Source: Paenibacillus ginsengihumi DSM 21568 (GTDB lineage Bacteria > Bacillota > Bacilli > Paenibacillales > NBRC-103111). From it: DNA of 33,128 bases. Below the pieces are notes generated by a model that did not search any database, was not told the DNA's origin, and worked only from the letters and a program-made list of their open reading frames with translations. This document shows, piece after piece, positions 7,095 through 15,700 of this stretch; position 1 is the stretch's first letter; every line of letters starts with the position of its first letter. The stretch is taken from assembly GCF_000380965.1 (NCBI RefSeq), contig NZ_KB905604.1:1-33128 (forward strand). Reading direction: 5' to 3'. The translations under genes and the position numbers were made by a program.

Positions 7095-7934
7095 TCATTT
7101 GAGATTGAATTGCATGCCTTCTTGAAACTTTTTCCCGAAAATAACGAACAGCACGATGATCGGCAGCGTCAGCAGCACAGACGCCGCGTACAGCGGCCCC
7201 GGATACGTCGCGTACGGGCCGAACATTTGCGACAGCAGCACGTTGAGCGTCAGCAGCTCGTCGCTTTGCACGACAATCATGTCCCACAACAGCTCCGTCC
7301 ACCGCTCCATCAACAGGAACAGGAAGACGACGGTTGTGATCGATTTGGACATCGGCAGCATAATCTTGTACATGATCGTCCAGTCGCTGGCTCCGTCGAG
7401 CTTGGCCGCTTCGATGAACGCATCAGGGATCGCCTTGAAAAAGTTCGTGTACATGAAAATCGCCCACAAGCTGAGCGCCTTCGGCACAATCATCCCGAGA
7501 TACGTATCGTACATGCCGATCCGCTGCACCGTCAAAAACGTCGGAATGAGCAAAATGATGGCCGGAAAAAACATATGGAACAGCACGAAATTGTTCGTAA
7601 AATCGCGGCCGCGGAATTTCAGCTTCGCCAGCGCGTAGGCGACCATCACCCCGAACAGCATCATCAGCGCCGTCGAGGCGACGGAGACGATGACGCTGTT
7701 CACAAACGCCGTCGTCCACGGCCGGGACACGCCGGTCTCGCCGCCGGAAAACAGCCATTCGTACGACTTCAGCGTGTACGAGGTCGGAATCAGCCTGCGG
7801 TCGATCTGGCTCCAGTCGGCGAGCGAATTGAGCACCATGTACAAATACGGATAGACCAGCAAGAGCAGCAGGACGAGCGCGAAGGCATAGCGCACCGCAA
7901 GCCGCAGCTGGCGATGGCGTTTAGCTCCAACCAT
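7095..7934 (-). CDS. Sugar ABC transporter permease, MalG type
   Basis: A 279-residue inner-membrane permease of the carbohydrate uptake CUT1 class, with about six membrane helices. The cytoplasmic EAA loop (EAAKLDGASDWTIMYKIMLP), which docks to the ATPase, lies around residue 185. It begins 14 bp inside the end of the partner permease gene, showing tight coupling. No ATPase gene is in the operon; CUT1 systems in Bacillales commonly share an MsmX-type ATPase encoded elsewhere. Confidence 0.92.
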   Translation of the reverse strand: MVGAKRHRQLRLAVRYAFALVLLLLLVYPYLYMVLNSLADWSQIDRRLIPTSYTLKSYEWLFSGGETGVSRPWTTAFVNSVIVSVASTALMMLFGVMVAYALAKLKFRGRDFTNNFVLFHMFFPAIILLIPTFLTVQRIGMYDTYLGMIVPKALSLWAIFMYTNFFKAIPDAFIEAAKLDGASDWTIMYKIMLPMSKSITTVVFLFLLMERWTELLWDMIVVQSDELLTLNVLLSQMFGPYATYPGPLYAASVLLTLPIIVLFVIFGKKFQEGMQFNLK

Positions 7935-8796
7935 AGCGCTTCCCCCACCATTCCAATAGTTTGCGGACGACGTAGATCGAAGCGAACGTCGCCAGCGACG
8001 CCAGCAGCGCTACGGCGGATGCGTAGCCGGCCTGCAAGTTTTTGAACGCCTGATTGAAAATCTCCATCTGCCACGTATTCGTCGCGAAGCTCGGACCGCC
8101 GCCGGTCAGCTGGTACACTTCGGTGAAGATGCCGAAGGTGACCCCGAAGGCCAGAATAAGCGTCGTATACAGCGACGGATAGAGCAGCGGCAGCGTGATC
8201 TTCCAGAACCGCTGGCGGTCCGTCACGCCGTCGATGGCGGCCGCTTCGTAAATTTCCTTGTCGATGCTGCCCAGTCCGGCGGTCAGGATGAGCGCATAAT
8301 AGCCCGTGAATTTCCAGGCCAAAATGACGCCGACGACAAACAGCGCAGCCATCGGCGTGCCGAGCCAGTCGATCGAGATGCCGAAGCCCCGAAGCAGCGT
8401 ATTCACCGGGCTGTTATAGGACAGCAGCCCTTTGACGATCAGCGAGGAAACGACCCCCGACGACAAGTACGGCAGGAAAAAGCCGATCAGGAACAAGCTT
8501 TTGCAGCGCGGCAGCCCGCTTACGAGCACCGCCACGGTCAGCGCCATCACCGTCACGATCGGAATGAAGACGAGCATGAACTTGTAGGTGACCCAGAACG
8601 CGGAGCGCACGCCCGGCGAACGGAGCGCGTCCAGGAAATTGCCCAATCCGACGAAATGATATTCCGGCGCGATCAGATCCCAGTCGGTAATGGACAAATA
8701 CAAAGACCAGACGAGCGGAACTACAAAGAACACGACGGAATAAATGAGGTACGGGCTGGTAAACAGCCAGCCCAACCTGTTGTTAGGCCGTTCCAT
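7921..8796 (-). CDS. Sugar ABC transporter permease, MalF/UgpA type
   Basis: A 291-residue membrane permease with an N-terminal helix (LFTSPYLIYSVVFFVVPLVWSLYLS), about six helices in all and the EAA loop EAAAIDGVTDRQRFWKITLP near residue 205. It forms the heterodimeric channel with the permease encoded next. The ATG at 8796 is preceded by AAAGGAG at good spacing, 12 bp after the stop of the binding-protein gene. Confidence 0.92.
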   Translation of the reverse strand: MERPNNRLGWLFTSPYLIYSVVFFVVPLVWSLYLSITDWDLIAPEYHFVGLGNFLDALRSPGVRSAFWVTYKFMLVFIPIVTVMALTVAVLVSGLPRCKSLFLIGFFLPYLSSGVVSSLIVKGLLSYNSPVNTLLRGFGISIDWLGTPMAALFVVGVILAWKFTGYYALILTAGLGSIDKEIYEAAAIDGVTDRQRFWKITLPLLYPSLYTTLILAFGVTFGIFTEVYQLTGGGPSFATNTWQMEIFNQAFKNLQAGYASAVALLASLATFASIYVVRKLLEWWGKRYGWS

Positions 8797-8808
8797 AAGA
8801 AGACTCCT

Positions 8809-10131
8809 TTATTTCAGTGCGGCTTCGATGGCCTTCTTCATATTGGCCCAGCCATCCTGCGGCGAAATTTCGCCGCGCACCACCTTGTTCAGCGCCTCCT
8901 GACCGATCAGCGTTTGCAGCTCGTTATATTTCGCGTTATCTACCGGCGGCACGGCGTTCGGCACATTCTCCGCATACGGCGCCAGCTCCGGGTTAGCCTT
9001 CAAGATGGCCTGGAACGATTCGTTCGTCGTCAGATCGTCGCGCGCCGGCGGCAGCATCGTCTGCTCGAACCATTTCAGGTCGTTCTCCGGATTCGCGTAA
9101 ACCCACTTCAGGAAATCCATCGCCGCTTTCTTCTGCTCTTCCGTAGCGGAGGCGTAGATGACGATCCCCTTCGTATCTGCGAACGTCTTGCTTGCCGCCG
9201 GGTCCTGGCCGTCAGGCACCGGCGGCATCGACAGCGCGAACGTCTCGCCGTATTTCATCTCCGGAAATTTCTCCTTCCAGTACGTGAATGTCCACGGGCC
9301 GAGATCGGCGAACACGCTCGTTCCGGTCTCGAACGGGTCGGTCGCATTCTGCGTCAGAAGGCCGCCGGCCTTGCGCAGGTTATCGAGGAAGGTCAGCGTC
9401 TCCACGCCGGCCTTGTCGTCTCCGACGAACCGGTTACCTTCGATGAAATTGTTGCCTCCCGACGCGGCGTTATAGAGCATGAAGAAGTCGAACCAGCGCT
9501 TCCAGGCGGTCGGATCGGCCAGGTCGGCCTTCGCCCACAGGTAGCGGTCTTTATTCGCCGCCTTCAGCTTTCCGGTCAGCTCCAGCACTTCGCTATACGT
9601 TTGCGGCGGCCGGTCATAGCCGAGTTCCTTCAAGAGGTCGATGCGCCAGCCGAACAGCATCGCATTGGAGTATATCGGCAATACATATTGATGGCCGTCC
9701 GCGAACGACCACGATTCGATCGTCTGCGACATGTTCCGGCTGCCGACGATCTCGGCAAAACCGGGCAGCGTATCGAGCGGGACGAGCGCCTTGCTTCCGG
9801 CCAGCTGCGCCGCGAACCCGCGGTTGATGTTCTCGGACATCGTCGGCGCACTCTTGCCGGCCAGCGCCGCCTGAATGCTCGCCTCCGAGCTCGGCGATTC
9901 CTTGATGGCGCTCACGTTGATCTTGACGCCGGGATTGTCCGCTTCGTACGCTTTGGCCATCTGCTGCCAATACGCCTGCTGCGTCGGATTGGGCGCCGCC
10001 CAAAATTCGATGGTCGTCACGCCGCCCTCGGCTGCGGCGCCGCCTCCCGGATTTCCTTGGCCGGTGGAGCAGGCGGACAACACAGAGCCTAACATGACCG
10101 ATAAGAGAAGAACCGCGTTACTTTTTCTCAT
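8809..10131 (-). CDS. Sugar ABC transporter substrate-binding lipoprotein
   Basis: A 440-residue extracellular solute-binding protein, family 1 (MalE/UgpB-like). It has a signal peptide, lipobox VLSAC and the start of the binding domain TIEFWAAPNPTQQAYWQQMAKAYE. It would be anchored outside the membrane and deliver an oligosaccharide to the two permeases. ATG at 10131 is chosen (GGGAGG 11 bp upstream); a TTG at 10140 is too close to that site. It is the first gene of the five-gene operon and is followed by the divergent LacI gene across a regulatory region. The GH130 gene in the operon suggests a manno-oligosaccharide ligand. Confidence 0.92.
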   Translation of the reverse strand: MRKSNAVLLLSVMLGSVLSACSTGQGNPGGGAAAEGGVTTIEFWAAPNPTQQAYWQQMAKAYEADNPGVKINVSAIKESPSSEASIQAALAGKSAPTMSENINRGFAAQLAGSKALVPLDTLPGFAEIVGSRNMSQTIESWSFADGHQYVLPIYSNAMLFGWRIDLLKELGYDRPPQTYSEVLELTGKLKAANKDRYLWAKADLADPTAWKRWFDFFMLYNAASGGNNFIEGNRFVGDDKAGVETLTFLDNLRKAGGLLTQNATDPFETGTSVFADLGPWTFTYWKEKFPEMKYGETFALSMPPVPDGQDPAASKTFADTKGIVIYASATEEQKKAAMDFLKWVYANPENDLKWFEQTMLPPARDDLTTNESFQAILKANPELAPYAENVPNAVPPVDNAKYNELQTLIGQEALNKVVRGEISPQDGWANMKKAIEAALK

Positions 10132-10179
10132 CGTCCCCAAGACCTCCCGAAAGATTCACCATTTTCGTCACGAAAGTAA

Positions 10180-10200
10180 TGTAAAGTAACGTTACTTACA
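10180..10200. promoter_or_regulatory. LacI-type operator 1
   Basis: The perfect 14-bp palindrome AAGTAACGTTACTT (10184-10197) has imperfectly symmetric TGTA/TACA edges. It lies downstream of the predicted -10 of the sugar operon, where a bound repressor would block transcription. It shares the core GTAACGTTAC with the site at 10313-10326. The central CG is typical of LacI-family operators. Confidence 0.8.
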
Positions 10201-10216
10201 ATAAAAACAAGGCAAA

Positions 10217-10230
10217 TGAAAGCGTTTATG
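10217..10230 (-). promoter_or_regulatory. Possible cre site (CcpA)
   Basis: Read on the minus strand, CATAAACGCTTTCA agrees with the cre consensus TGWNANCGNTNWCA except for the first two bases. It overlaps the expected transcription start of the sugar operon, a usual place for carbon catabolite repression. Confidence 0.5.
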
Positions 10231-10235
10231 CCTTC

Positions 10236-10264
10236 ATTATCATCATTATCAGCGAAAAAGTCAA
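10236..10264 (-). promoter_or_regulatory. Sigma-A promoter of the sugar operon
   Basis: -35 TTGACT (10264-10259) and -10 GATAAT (10241-10236) are separated by 17 bp. Each differs from consensus by one base. Transcription would begin near 10229, over the possible cre site and upstream of operator 1. Confidence 0.7.
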
Positions 10265-10312
10265 GTTATAATGTCACATATCAATTTACAATGTTAACTT
10301 TACAAAATGATT

Positions 10313-10326
10313 TTGTAACGTTACAA
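10313..10326. promoter_or_regulatory. LacI-type operator 2
   Basis: TTGTAACGTTACAA is a perfect 14-bp palindrome with the same GTAACGTTAC core as operator 1, about 130 bp away. It lies on the regulator's side of the divergent region, consistent with autoregulation and possibly with looping between the two sites. Confidence 0.8.
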
Positions 10327-10441
10327 TTGTAGTGTTGACGCAAAGCTGCGCTGTCATTGACAATAGGAATATTCATAAGAGCAGGCATCGGATCGGCAGA
10401 TCGCGGCCTTGACCAGGAAAGGGAAGAAAGGGATGAACGGC

Positions 10442-11461
10442 ATGAAAGCGAAAGTGACGATGCAGGATATCGCCGACCGGCTTAATCTGTCCAAAAACTC
10501 CGTTTCGCAGGCGCTGACCGGCAAATCCGGCGTCAGCGAGACGACGCGGCAGCTGATTATCGAAACGGCGGAGCAGATGGGCTATGTATACAGCAAAGAT
10601 AAGAAACGGCGGCAGCCGAATGCGCCGGGCGGGGGCAGTATTGCGCTGATCGCTTCCGATTTCGCGTTCTCCCAGAAAAACTTTTTCGGCGGCATCTATC
10701 TCAGCATCGAGAAGAAAGTGCGCGAGCGCGGCTACGAGCTATTGATCCAATCGGTCAACAAGGCGCAGGCCGCCGCGCTGGACCTCCCGCCGTTTGTAGC
10801 GAACCGGTCGGTGGCGGGGGTGCTGGCGCTCTCCCATATCACGACCGATTATATCAATGCCGTGATCGATACGGGCATCCCGACCGTGCTGATCGACCAT
10901 CACCATCCCGATATCGCGGCGGACAGCGTGCTGACCAACAACCGGTTCGGGGCTTACGAAGCGGTGCGCCACCTGATCCGGCTCGGGCACCGGTCCATCG
11001 GGTATGTCGGAGATATCGCTTTTTCGCCGAGCTACTACGAGCGGCTGGACGGCTACCGGCTCGCCCTGCACGAGCACGGCCTGGAGGCGGACGACCGCTT
11101 TATCATCGATCACGCGCAGGAGGACAGCTCCTATATTAATAACCTTGTCCAGCAGCTCGATGCTCATCCGACCGCATGGTTTTGCGTCAACGACGGGCTC
11201 GGCTTCATGCTGAACTCCGCCCTGCAGCAGATCGGCTTGCGCGTGCCCGAGGACGTCTCCGTCGTCAGCTTCGACAACGGCTACTTGTCGCGCATCGCTA
11301 CGCCAACGATCACAACGGTCAACGTCGATCTCGAGCTGTTCGGCAGTTGCGCGGTCGAAAGGCTCATGGAGCGGATCGCCGAACCGGACAAGCCGCTGAC
11401 GGAAACGCTGCTGCCGACCAATCTGATCGTCCGCGAATCTTCGGCGTCGCCGAAAGTCTAA
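10442..11461 (+). CDS. LacI-family transcriptional regulator of the sugar operon
   Basis: A 339-residue repressor-type protein. The N-terminal helix-turn-helix is VTMQDIADRLNLSKNSVSQALTGKSGVSETT, followed by the hinge and a periplasmic-binding-like effector domain from about residue 55 (SIALIASDFAFSQ, GVLALSHITTDYINAVIDTGIPTVLID, LIRLGHRSIGYVGD, VPEDVSVVSFDN, and the final PTITTVNVDLELFG). I chose ATG 10442 (MKAKVTMQD); ATG 10433 and TTG 10409 are in frame and also have upstream purine runs. It is divergent from the sugar operon and shares two palindromic operators with it, so it very likely controls both. The inducer is presumably the imported sugar. Confidence 0.92.
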   Translation: MKAKVTMQDIADRLNLSKNSVSQALTGKSGVSETTRQLIIETAEQMGYVYSKDKKRRQPNAPGGGSIALIASDFAFSQKNFFGGIYLSIEKKVRERGYELLIQSVNKAQAAALDLPPFVANRSVAGVLALSHITTDYINAVIDTGIPTVLIDHHHPDIAADSVLTNNRFGAYEAVRHLIRLGHRSIGYVGDIAFSPSYYERLDGYRLALHEHGLEADDRFIIDHAQEDSSYINNLVQQLDAHPTAWFCVNDGLGFMLNSALQQIGLRVPEDVSVVSFDNGYLSRIATPTITTVNVDLELFGSCAVERLMERIAEPDKPLTETLLPTNLIVRESSASPKV

Positions 11462-11478
11462 ATCGGAAACGCAAACAA

Positions 11479-11497
11479 CCTCCATGGGATGTGGAGG
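11479..11497 (+). terminator. Possible terminator after the LacI gene
   Basis: CCTCCA (11479-11484), seven-base loop, TGGAGG (11492-11497), followed by CTTTCGTTTATT. Outer AAACG/CGTTT can extend the fold. The stem is short and the T-run interrupted, so this is only probable. It begins 18 bp after the LacI stop. Confidence 0.45.
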
Positions 11498-11612
11498 CTT
11501 TCGTTTATTGGTATATGAAAATAGGCCAACCGGAGTCCGGCTGACCTGGTTCAGGCAAAAACAGCGTCTTGCTTGCGAAAGAAGCGGCATCAAGGTTGAA
11601 CCGATCAAGAAA

Positions 11613-12086
11613 TCAGGATGATACGGACAAGGCCGACCCGTCCTGCCGAAGCGGCTTGCTGCAGCTGACCGTTCCCCGCCCAGGGGAATCCGGGATCGCA
11701 TCCATGACGCACACCTGCTTTTGCACCTGGTATTTGTCTTTTATCGGAATGATCGAATATTCGACGGGGGACCATTCTCCGTAATGGTCGGTATCGTAGG
11801 TGAGGGCGACGGACACCTTCAGCTCGCTTAAATCCGACGCATCGACATTCACGATGGCAAAGTCGATGAGCGCAATGCCGTCGGAGCCTTTCCGGTTCAC
11901 GACCTCCGTAAAATAGTCGTGAGCAATGCTGCGGGCCGCCGCCTCCGGATTGCTCACCACTTCCTTGACCGGCTTGCCCGACTTCGCTTCGGCCGGAACG
12001 TTCAACGCCTCCGCGCTGGCAATGCCTACGCAACCGGCAAACAGCAGCGCTACTAACAGAGAAGCAAATCGCGTCGATCTCTGCAT
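11613..12086 (-). CDS. Small exported protein of unknown function
   Basis: A 157-residue protein whose N-terminus (MQRSTRFASLLVALLFAGCVGIASAEAL) is a clear export signal. Cleavage could be by signal peptidase I after ASA, or by lipoprotein signal peptidase at the embedded LFAGC. The mature part contains AAARSIAHDYFTEVVNRK and LKVSVALTYDTDHYGEWSPVEYSI, and has cysteines (QVCVMD, TVSCSK) that could pair. ATG at 12086 has GAGGTG six bases upstream; GTG at 12095 is an alternative. I do not recognise the family. It has no operon partner. Confidence 0.65.
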   Translation of the reverse strand: MQRSTRFASLLVALLFAGCVGIASAEALNVPAEAKSGKPVKEVVSNPEAAARSIAHDYFTEVVNRKGSDGIALIDFAIVNVDASDLSELKVSVALTYDTDHYGEWSPVEYSIIPIKDKYQVQKQVCVMDAIPDSPGRGTVSCSKPLRQDGSALSVSS

Positions 12087-12437
12087 CGTTTTCACCTCGG
12101 CACTCCATGATTACTTCAATAGTATACACATCATTCCCCTCTCATGTAAAATCGTTCCACATCGCAGATCGAGCTTTTGCAGCTCCTCCATGTGAGGCGG
12201 CGGCTCCAGCGCCAGCAGCGAGCAATCAGCAATATAAAATATGGCGAGATGCGCTCGTTCGCCTGAATGTCTCGAAGCAGGCCGTCCGTCACCTGGCCAA
12301 CGCGCGGGAAGGGGCTCGACTCAGCGCCCGAGAAAGCGGATCGTCCCCGTCATTTCCGTTATCGTATCGGCCCTATGCCCGGCCATAGGCTGGGCGAACG
12401 ACTCCTGCTTGGATTGCGGCACGCATTGCCGGTCCCC
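12087..12437. other. Intergenic region without a recognisable gene
   Basis: The left part (to about 12150) should hold the promoter of the small exported protein but shows no clear -35/-10 pair. The GC-rich remainder has short open frames in several phases, none with both a ribosome binding site and a recognisable product. A decayed gene is possible but cannot be shown. Confidence 0.5.
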
Positions 12438-13427
12438 TTAATCCGTTAACAAAATTTTGCCGCTCCTCCCGGGCCGCTCGGCGGCGCGGACAGCTTCCCG
12501 AAACTCCGCGAGCGGGTAAGCCGCGGCGGCCGGCGGCAGCTGCAAACGGCTGTCCGCAACGGCCGAAATTAAGCGGCGGAACGTGTCCTGCCACACCGGC
12601 GCTGTCGTTCTGGCCAGCCAGTGCCGAAGATGGAACAAGGTCGCCCGGACCTGGGTTTCGCGAGCAATCGCGGCCCAATCGACCGGCACCCTGGACAGCA
12701 GGCCGATCGACAAGTACGTGCCGCCGGGCTGCAGGCAGCGGGCCAGCTTCGTCCCTTCCGGCCCGCCAATGGCATCGATGGCGGCGGTAGCGCCGCGGCC
12801 TTTTGTCAGCTCCATGACCGAGGGGTACAGGTCGGCTTCCGCCGTGTGAACGATATGCGCCGCGCCAAGCCGGAGCAGCTCTTTCGTATGTACGCGGTTT
12901 CGGATTACGGCAATCAACCGAAAGCCCCGCAGCTTCGCCAGTTGGGCGATCACGCGGCCGAGCGATGAGCCTGCGGCATTGACCAGCACGATGTCGCCCG
13001 GCTTAAGCGCCAGCACCTCCGTGCACACGAGCCACGCCGTAAGCGGATTAATATATAGCTGCGCCGCTGTCGCGTCGCCCAGCTCGTCCGGGACGGGCAC
13101 GGCCAATGCCGCGGATGTTCTCACAACTTCCTGCCACGTGCCCTCTCCCCTCAAGGGCAGCACGCGCCGCCCGACAAGCTCCTTCGGAACGTCAGGCCCG
13201 ACCTCCTCGACGATGCCGACGCCTTCGTAGCCGGGCACGGCGGGAAGCGCTATGCGGTGGGCGTAAGACCCGCGAATCGGGATCAAGTCCGACGGGTTGA
13301 TCGGCCGCGCCTTCATGCGGACGAGCATTTCTCCGGCTGCCGGCGGCGCCAACGTCATCCGTTCCCAGCGCAGCACCTGCTCAGGCTCTCCGAATGTATG
13401 ATAGCGTATCTGCCCAGCTTTCAGCAT
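12438..13427 (-). CDS. MDR-family quinone/enoyl reductase-like oxidoreductase
   Basis: A 329-residue member of the medium-chain dehydrogenase/reductase superfamily, zinc-free branch (quinone oxidoreductase / 2-enoyl thioester reductase type). The catalytic GroES-like domain includes PINPSDLIPIRGSY and PAVPGYEGVGIVEEVG; the nucleotide domain starts near 140 with VLVNAAGSSLGRVIAQLAK, the AxGxxG-type fingerprint. Zinc-binding cysteine clusters are absent. It would use NADPH to reduce a quinone or an enoyl compound in the cytoplasm. The start is firm: AAGGAGG lies six bases before ATG 13427. Downstream of DedA on the same strand, it may be co-transcribed, but the functions are unrelated. Confidence 0.85.
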   Translation of the reverse strand: MLKAGQIRYHTFGEPEQVLRWERMTLAPPAAGEMLVRMKARPINPSDLIPIRGSYAHRIALPAVPGYEGVGIVEEVGPDVPKELVGRRVLPLRGEGTWQEVVRTSAALAVPVPDELGDATAAQLYINPLTAWLVCTEVLALKPGDIVLVNAAGSSLGRVIAQLAKLRGFRLIAVIRNRVHTKELLRLGAAHIVHTAEADLYPSVMELTKGRGATAAIDAIGGPEGTKLARCLQPGGTYLSIGLLSRVPVDWAAIARETQVRATLFHLRHWLARTTAPVWQDTFRRLISAVADSRLQLPPAAAAYPLAEFREAVRAAERPGRSGKILLTD

Positions 13428-13478
13428 CGTTTCCTCCTTCGCCGTGTTGTCTGCTGCTCGGCTGACGGTCGCCGGCCT

Positions 13479-14093
13479 TCATGCCCCGACATCTCCTTCC
13501 CCTTCGGCAGCGGGAAAATATTTCCGAATGCCAGATAGCACGATGAGCATTCCCGTCAGGCAAGGAGCCAGCACCTTCTCCGGATGCAGGGCAGCAAGCG
13601 CATCGGCCAGCTCGTCCCCCGCCAAATAGCCGAAGCCGAAAAACAGCAGCGTCCACGTCACCGCGCCGGCATACGATACCGCTGCGAACGTCCGGTACGG
13701 GATGCGACTTGCTCCCGCCATAACCGGCGCGATGTAGCGGATGATCGGAATGAAGTAGCTGACGAATAAAGCGATGCCCCCATACCGGTGAAACAGCCGT
13801 TCGGCCGCCGCCATGGAACGGCCGTACTTGCGATGTTTTCTAAGCTTCTCGACCAGCGGATTGCCGAAATGCTTGCCGATCAGAAAACCAGCCGTAACCG
13901 CAGTGATCATCCCGGAAACGATGCACAGATATACGAGCCAAGGGAGCAAGCCCCCGTTGCCGGTAATCAGGCCGCTCGTCGTCACGATCACCTCATTGGG
14001 CAGCGGAATGCCGAACGGCCCGAAGCTTAGCGCCAAATAAAAGATCCAGTACCCGTACTGATCGACCAAATTTATGAAAAAGCCGCTGTCCAT
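13479..14093 (-). CDS. DedA-family membrane protein
   Basis: A 204-residue integral membrane protein of the DedA/VTT family, which includes undecaprenyl-phosphate and phospholipid flippases. Typical blocks are the re-entrant motif FGPFGIPLPNEVIVTTSGLI near the N-terminus, GFLIGKHFGNPLVEKL, and FHRYGGIALFVSYFIPIIRYIAPVMAGASRIPYRTF, with the conserved F-x-R/P-x-x-R region; here the pattern reads YFIPIIRY. AAGGAG lies 8 bases before ATG 14093. The exact lipid substrate cannot be assigned. Confidence 0.88.
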   Translation of the reverse strand: MDSGFFINLVDQYGYWIFYLALSFGPFGIPLPNEVIVTTSGLITGNGGLLPWLVYLCIVSGMITAVTAGFLIGKHFGNPLVEKLRKHRKYGRSMAAAERLFHRYGGIALFVSYFIPIIRYIAPVMAGASRIPYRTFAAVSYAGAVTWTLLFFGFGYLAGDELADALAALHPEKVLAPCLTGMLIVLSGIRKYFPAAEGEGDVGA

Positions 14094-14467
14094 CGCCGTC
14101 TCTCCTTCTCTAATCGCTTTCTTTATCGGTATACCTTGATACTACCTGACAAATGTGAAAACCGTTTTAAGAAAATGCTTAAGAAAACGATATTTTTGGA
14201 GAAGGATCATTCAAAATTGCGGGAGACGAGTCGGGATACGGTGCGGTATAGATGGAGGGGGATAGGAGTGCGGAGGGCACACGCGAACCTCGACGCCGCA
14301 CCAGCCATTGCCCGCCGGGCCATACCTGCCTGCGGTTGTGCTGCGCCTGTTTGCCGTGGATGCCTTGCCTTTAAGCGCGGCTGCGCCTACAGGGCCAGGG
14401 CATGCCTTGCGCCCCCTCGCATTGGTTTATAGTGCCGCCATAACGATAGCTTCTGCGGCGGCCCTGC
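14094..14467. other. Intergenic region, AT-rich then GC-rich, no gene
   Basis: The AT-rich half (14100-14220) lies before DedA and must contain its promoter; a TTGTCA element occurs but with no well-spaced -10. It also contains an imperfect inverted repeat, CGTTTT with AAAACG around a CTTAAG (about 14161-14190). The GC-rich half (14230-14467) lies beyond the stop of the oxidoreductase gene; short frames there have no recognisable product and no clear terminator. Confidence 0.5.
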
Positions 14468-15463
14468 CTATCGCACAGACTTTGCGTCTGCGGGGAACAC
14501 GAGCCCGAACTGGCGCCGGGCCTCGTCCAGAATGCCGAGCGTGAGCAAAGAATGGGCGTGCGAATTGACGGGCGACTCCCGCAGGCCGGAGCGGATCAGC
14601 CGAATAAATTCCTGCGCTTCGTAGAACATCTCGTTCGCGTGCTGCTGCCGCGTCAAATCCTCCGTCGATCCGTCGCGGTAGCGGATTTGTACGCTGGACG
14701 GGCGGCTGATTTTATCGATGATCATCGTGCCATGCTCGCCCTGAATCTCCGCAGGCAAGTAGGAATCGGTCATTTTCGAATGGATGACGACCGCATCCAT
14801 ATCCTTGTACTGCAGCGTCACCGTCCCTTCCCCGTCGACTCCGGACTCCAGCATGACGCCGCTCGCCTGCACCCGCTCGGGTCTTCCGAACAGCACGACG
14901 GCCGGATAGACGCCATAAATGCCCAAATCCATCAGGGAGCCATTGGAGAACGCCGGGTTGAACGCATTGAGCACCGTTCCCTTCTTATAGGCGTCATAGC
15001 GCGACGAATACTGACAAAAGCTGGCGAAATAGCGGCGAATCGGCCCCAGCTTGGGCAAATGCTCGCGCACCGCGGCAAAGTTGGGGAGCACTGTCGACTT
15101 CATCGCTTCCATTAGCACAACGCCATTGCGCTTCGCGGCTTCGATCATCTCCTGCAGCTCGGCGGCGTTGGAGGCGATGGGCTTCTCGCACAGCACATGC
15201 TTGCCATGATTCATGCAGACGATCGCCTGTTCCGCATGCAGCGAATTCGGGCTGGCAATATACACGGCGTCGATCGCGCCGCTGGCCGCCATCGCCTGCA
15301 AATCGGTGTAAACCGCTTCGGCTCCGTGCTTGCGGGCGAACTCCCGCGCCCGTTCCTCCGTCCGCGAATAGACTGCCGCCAGCACAAACTCTCCCGTCTC
15401 TCGCGCCGCTTCGATAAACGACTCCGTAATCCAATTCGTTCCGATAACCGCAAAACGTATCAT
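14468..15463 (-). CDS. Gfo/Idh/MocA-family oxidoreductase
   Basis: A 331-residue NAD(P)-dependent dehydrogenase of the glucose-fructose oxidoreductase / inositol dehydrogenase family. The Rossmann start is IRFAVIGTNWITESFIEAA; the signature LCEKPIAS near residue 93 supplies the lysine that positions substrate and cofactor. The C-terminal domain includes FNPAFSNGSLMDLGIYGVYPAVVLFGRP, with the characteristic D-L-G-x-Y/H region. AAAGGAG lies seven bases before ATG 15463. Such enzymes oxidise sugars, inositols or related polyols, or reduce biliverdin-like compounds; the substrate here is unknown and the gene stands alone. Confidence 0.88.
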   Translation of the reverse strand: MIRFAVIGTNWITESFIEAARETGEFVLAAVYSRTEERAREFARKHGAEAVYTDLQAMAASGAIDAVYIASPNSLHAEQAIVCMNHGKHVLCEKPIASNAAELQEMIEAAKRNGVVLMEAMKSTVLPNFAAVREHLPKLGPIRRYFASFCQYSSRYDAYKKGTVLNAFNPAFSNGSLMDLGIYGVYPAVVLFGRPERVQASGVMLESGVDGEGTVTLQYKDMDAVVIHSKMTDSYLPAEIQGEHGTMIIDKISRPSSVQIRYRDGSTEDLTRQQHANEMFYEAQEFIRLIRSGLRESPVNSHAHSLLTLGILDEARRQFGLVFPADAKSVR

Positions 15464-15655
15464 GTCAGGCTCCTTTGTCCGATATTCTCACCGTTTATCA
15501 TGGGCTAGCCCGCACCATTTGTCAAACGGTCGCTCCTCTGCGGAGCATCCCCGTTCAAACTGCGGAAGGTGCGCTATGGCCGCCGCTGAACATACATACC
15601 CCTTTTCCATGCCGCGGCCAAGAAGATGCTCCGAATAATCGCTATAGCATCCGGT

Positions 15656-15661
15656 TATAAT
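15656..15661 (+). promoter_or_regulatory. -10 element before the Hsp20 gene
   Basis: A perfect TATAAT stands 40 bp before the gene, but the expected -35 position (about 15633) reads GAATAA, a poor match. No CIRCE inverted repeat is visible, so HrcA control is not supported. An activator or alternative sigma factor may be needed. Confidence 0.4.
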
Positions 15662-15700
15662 CACATTGTCCAATATTTATCACGCATGGAGGTATGACTA

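Noticed and set aside
8656..10092. Plus-strand 478-codon open frame
   Set aside because: Antisense shadow of the sugar-binding protein and permease genes; Arg/His-rich composition typical of GC-rich antisense frames.
15464..15700. CIRCE (HrcA) element before Hsp20
   Set aside because: No TTAGCACTC-N9-GAGTGCTAA-like inverted repeat is present.
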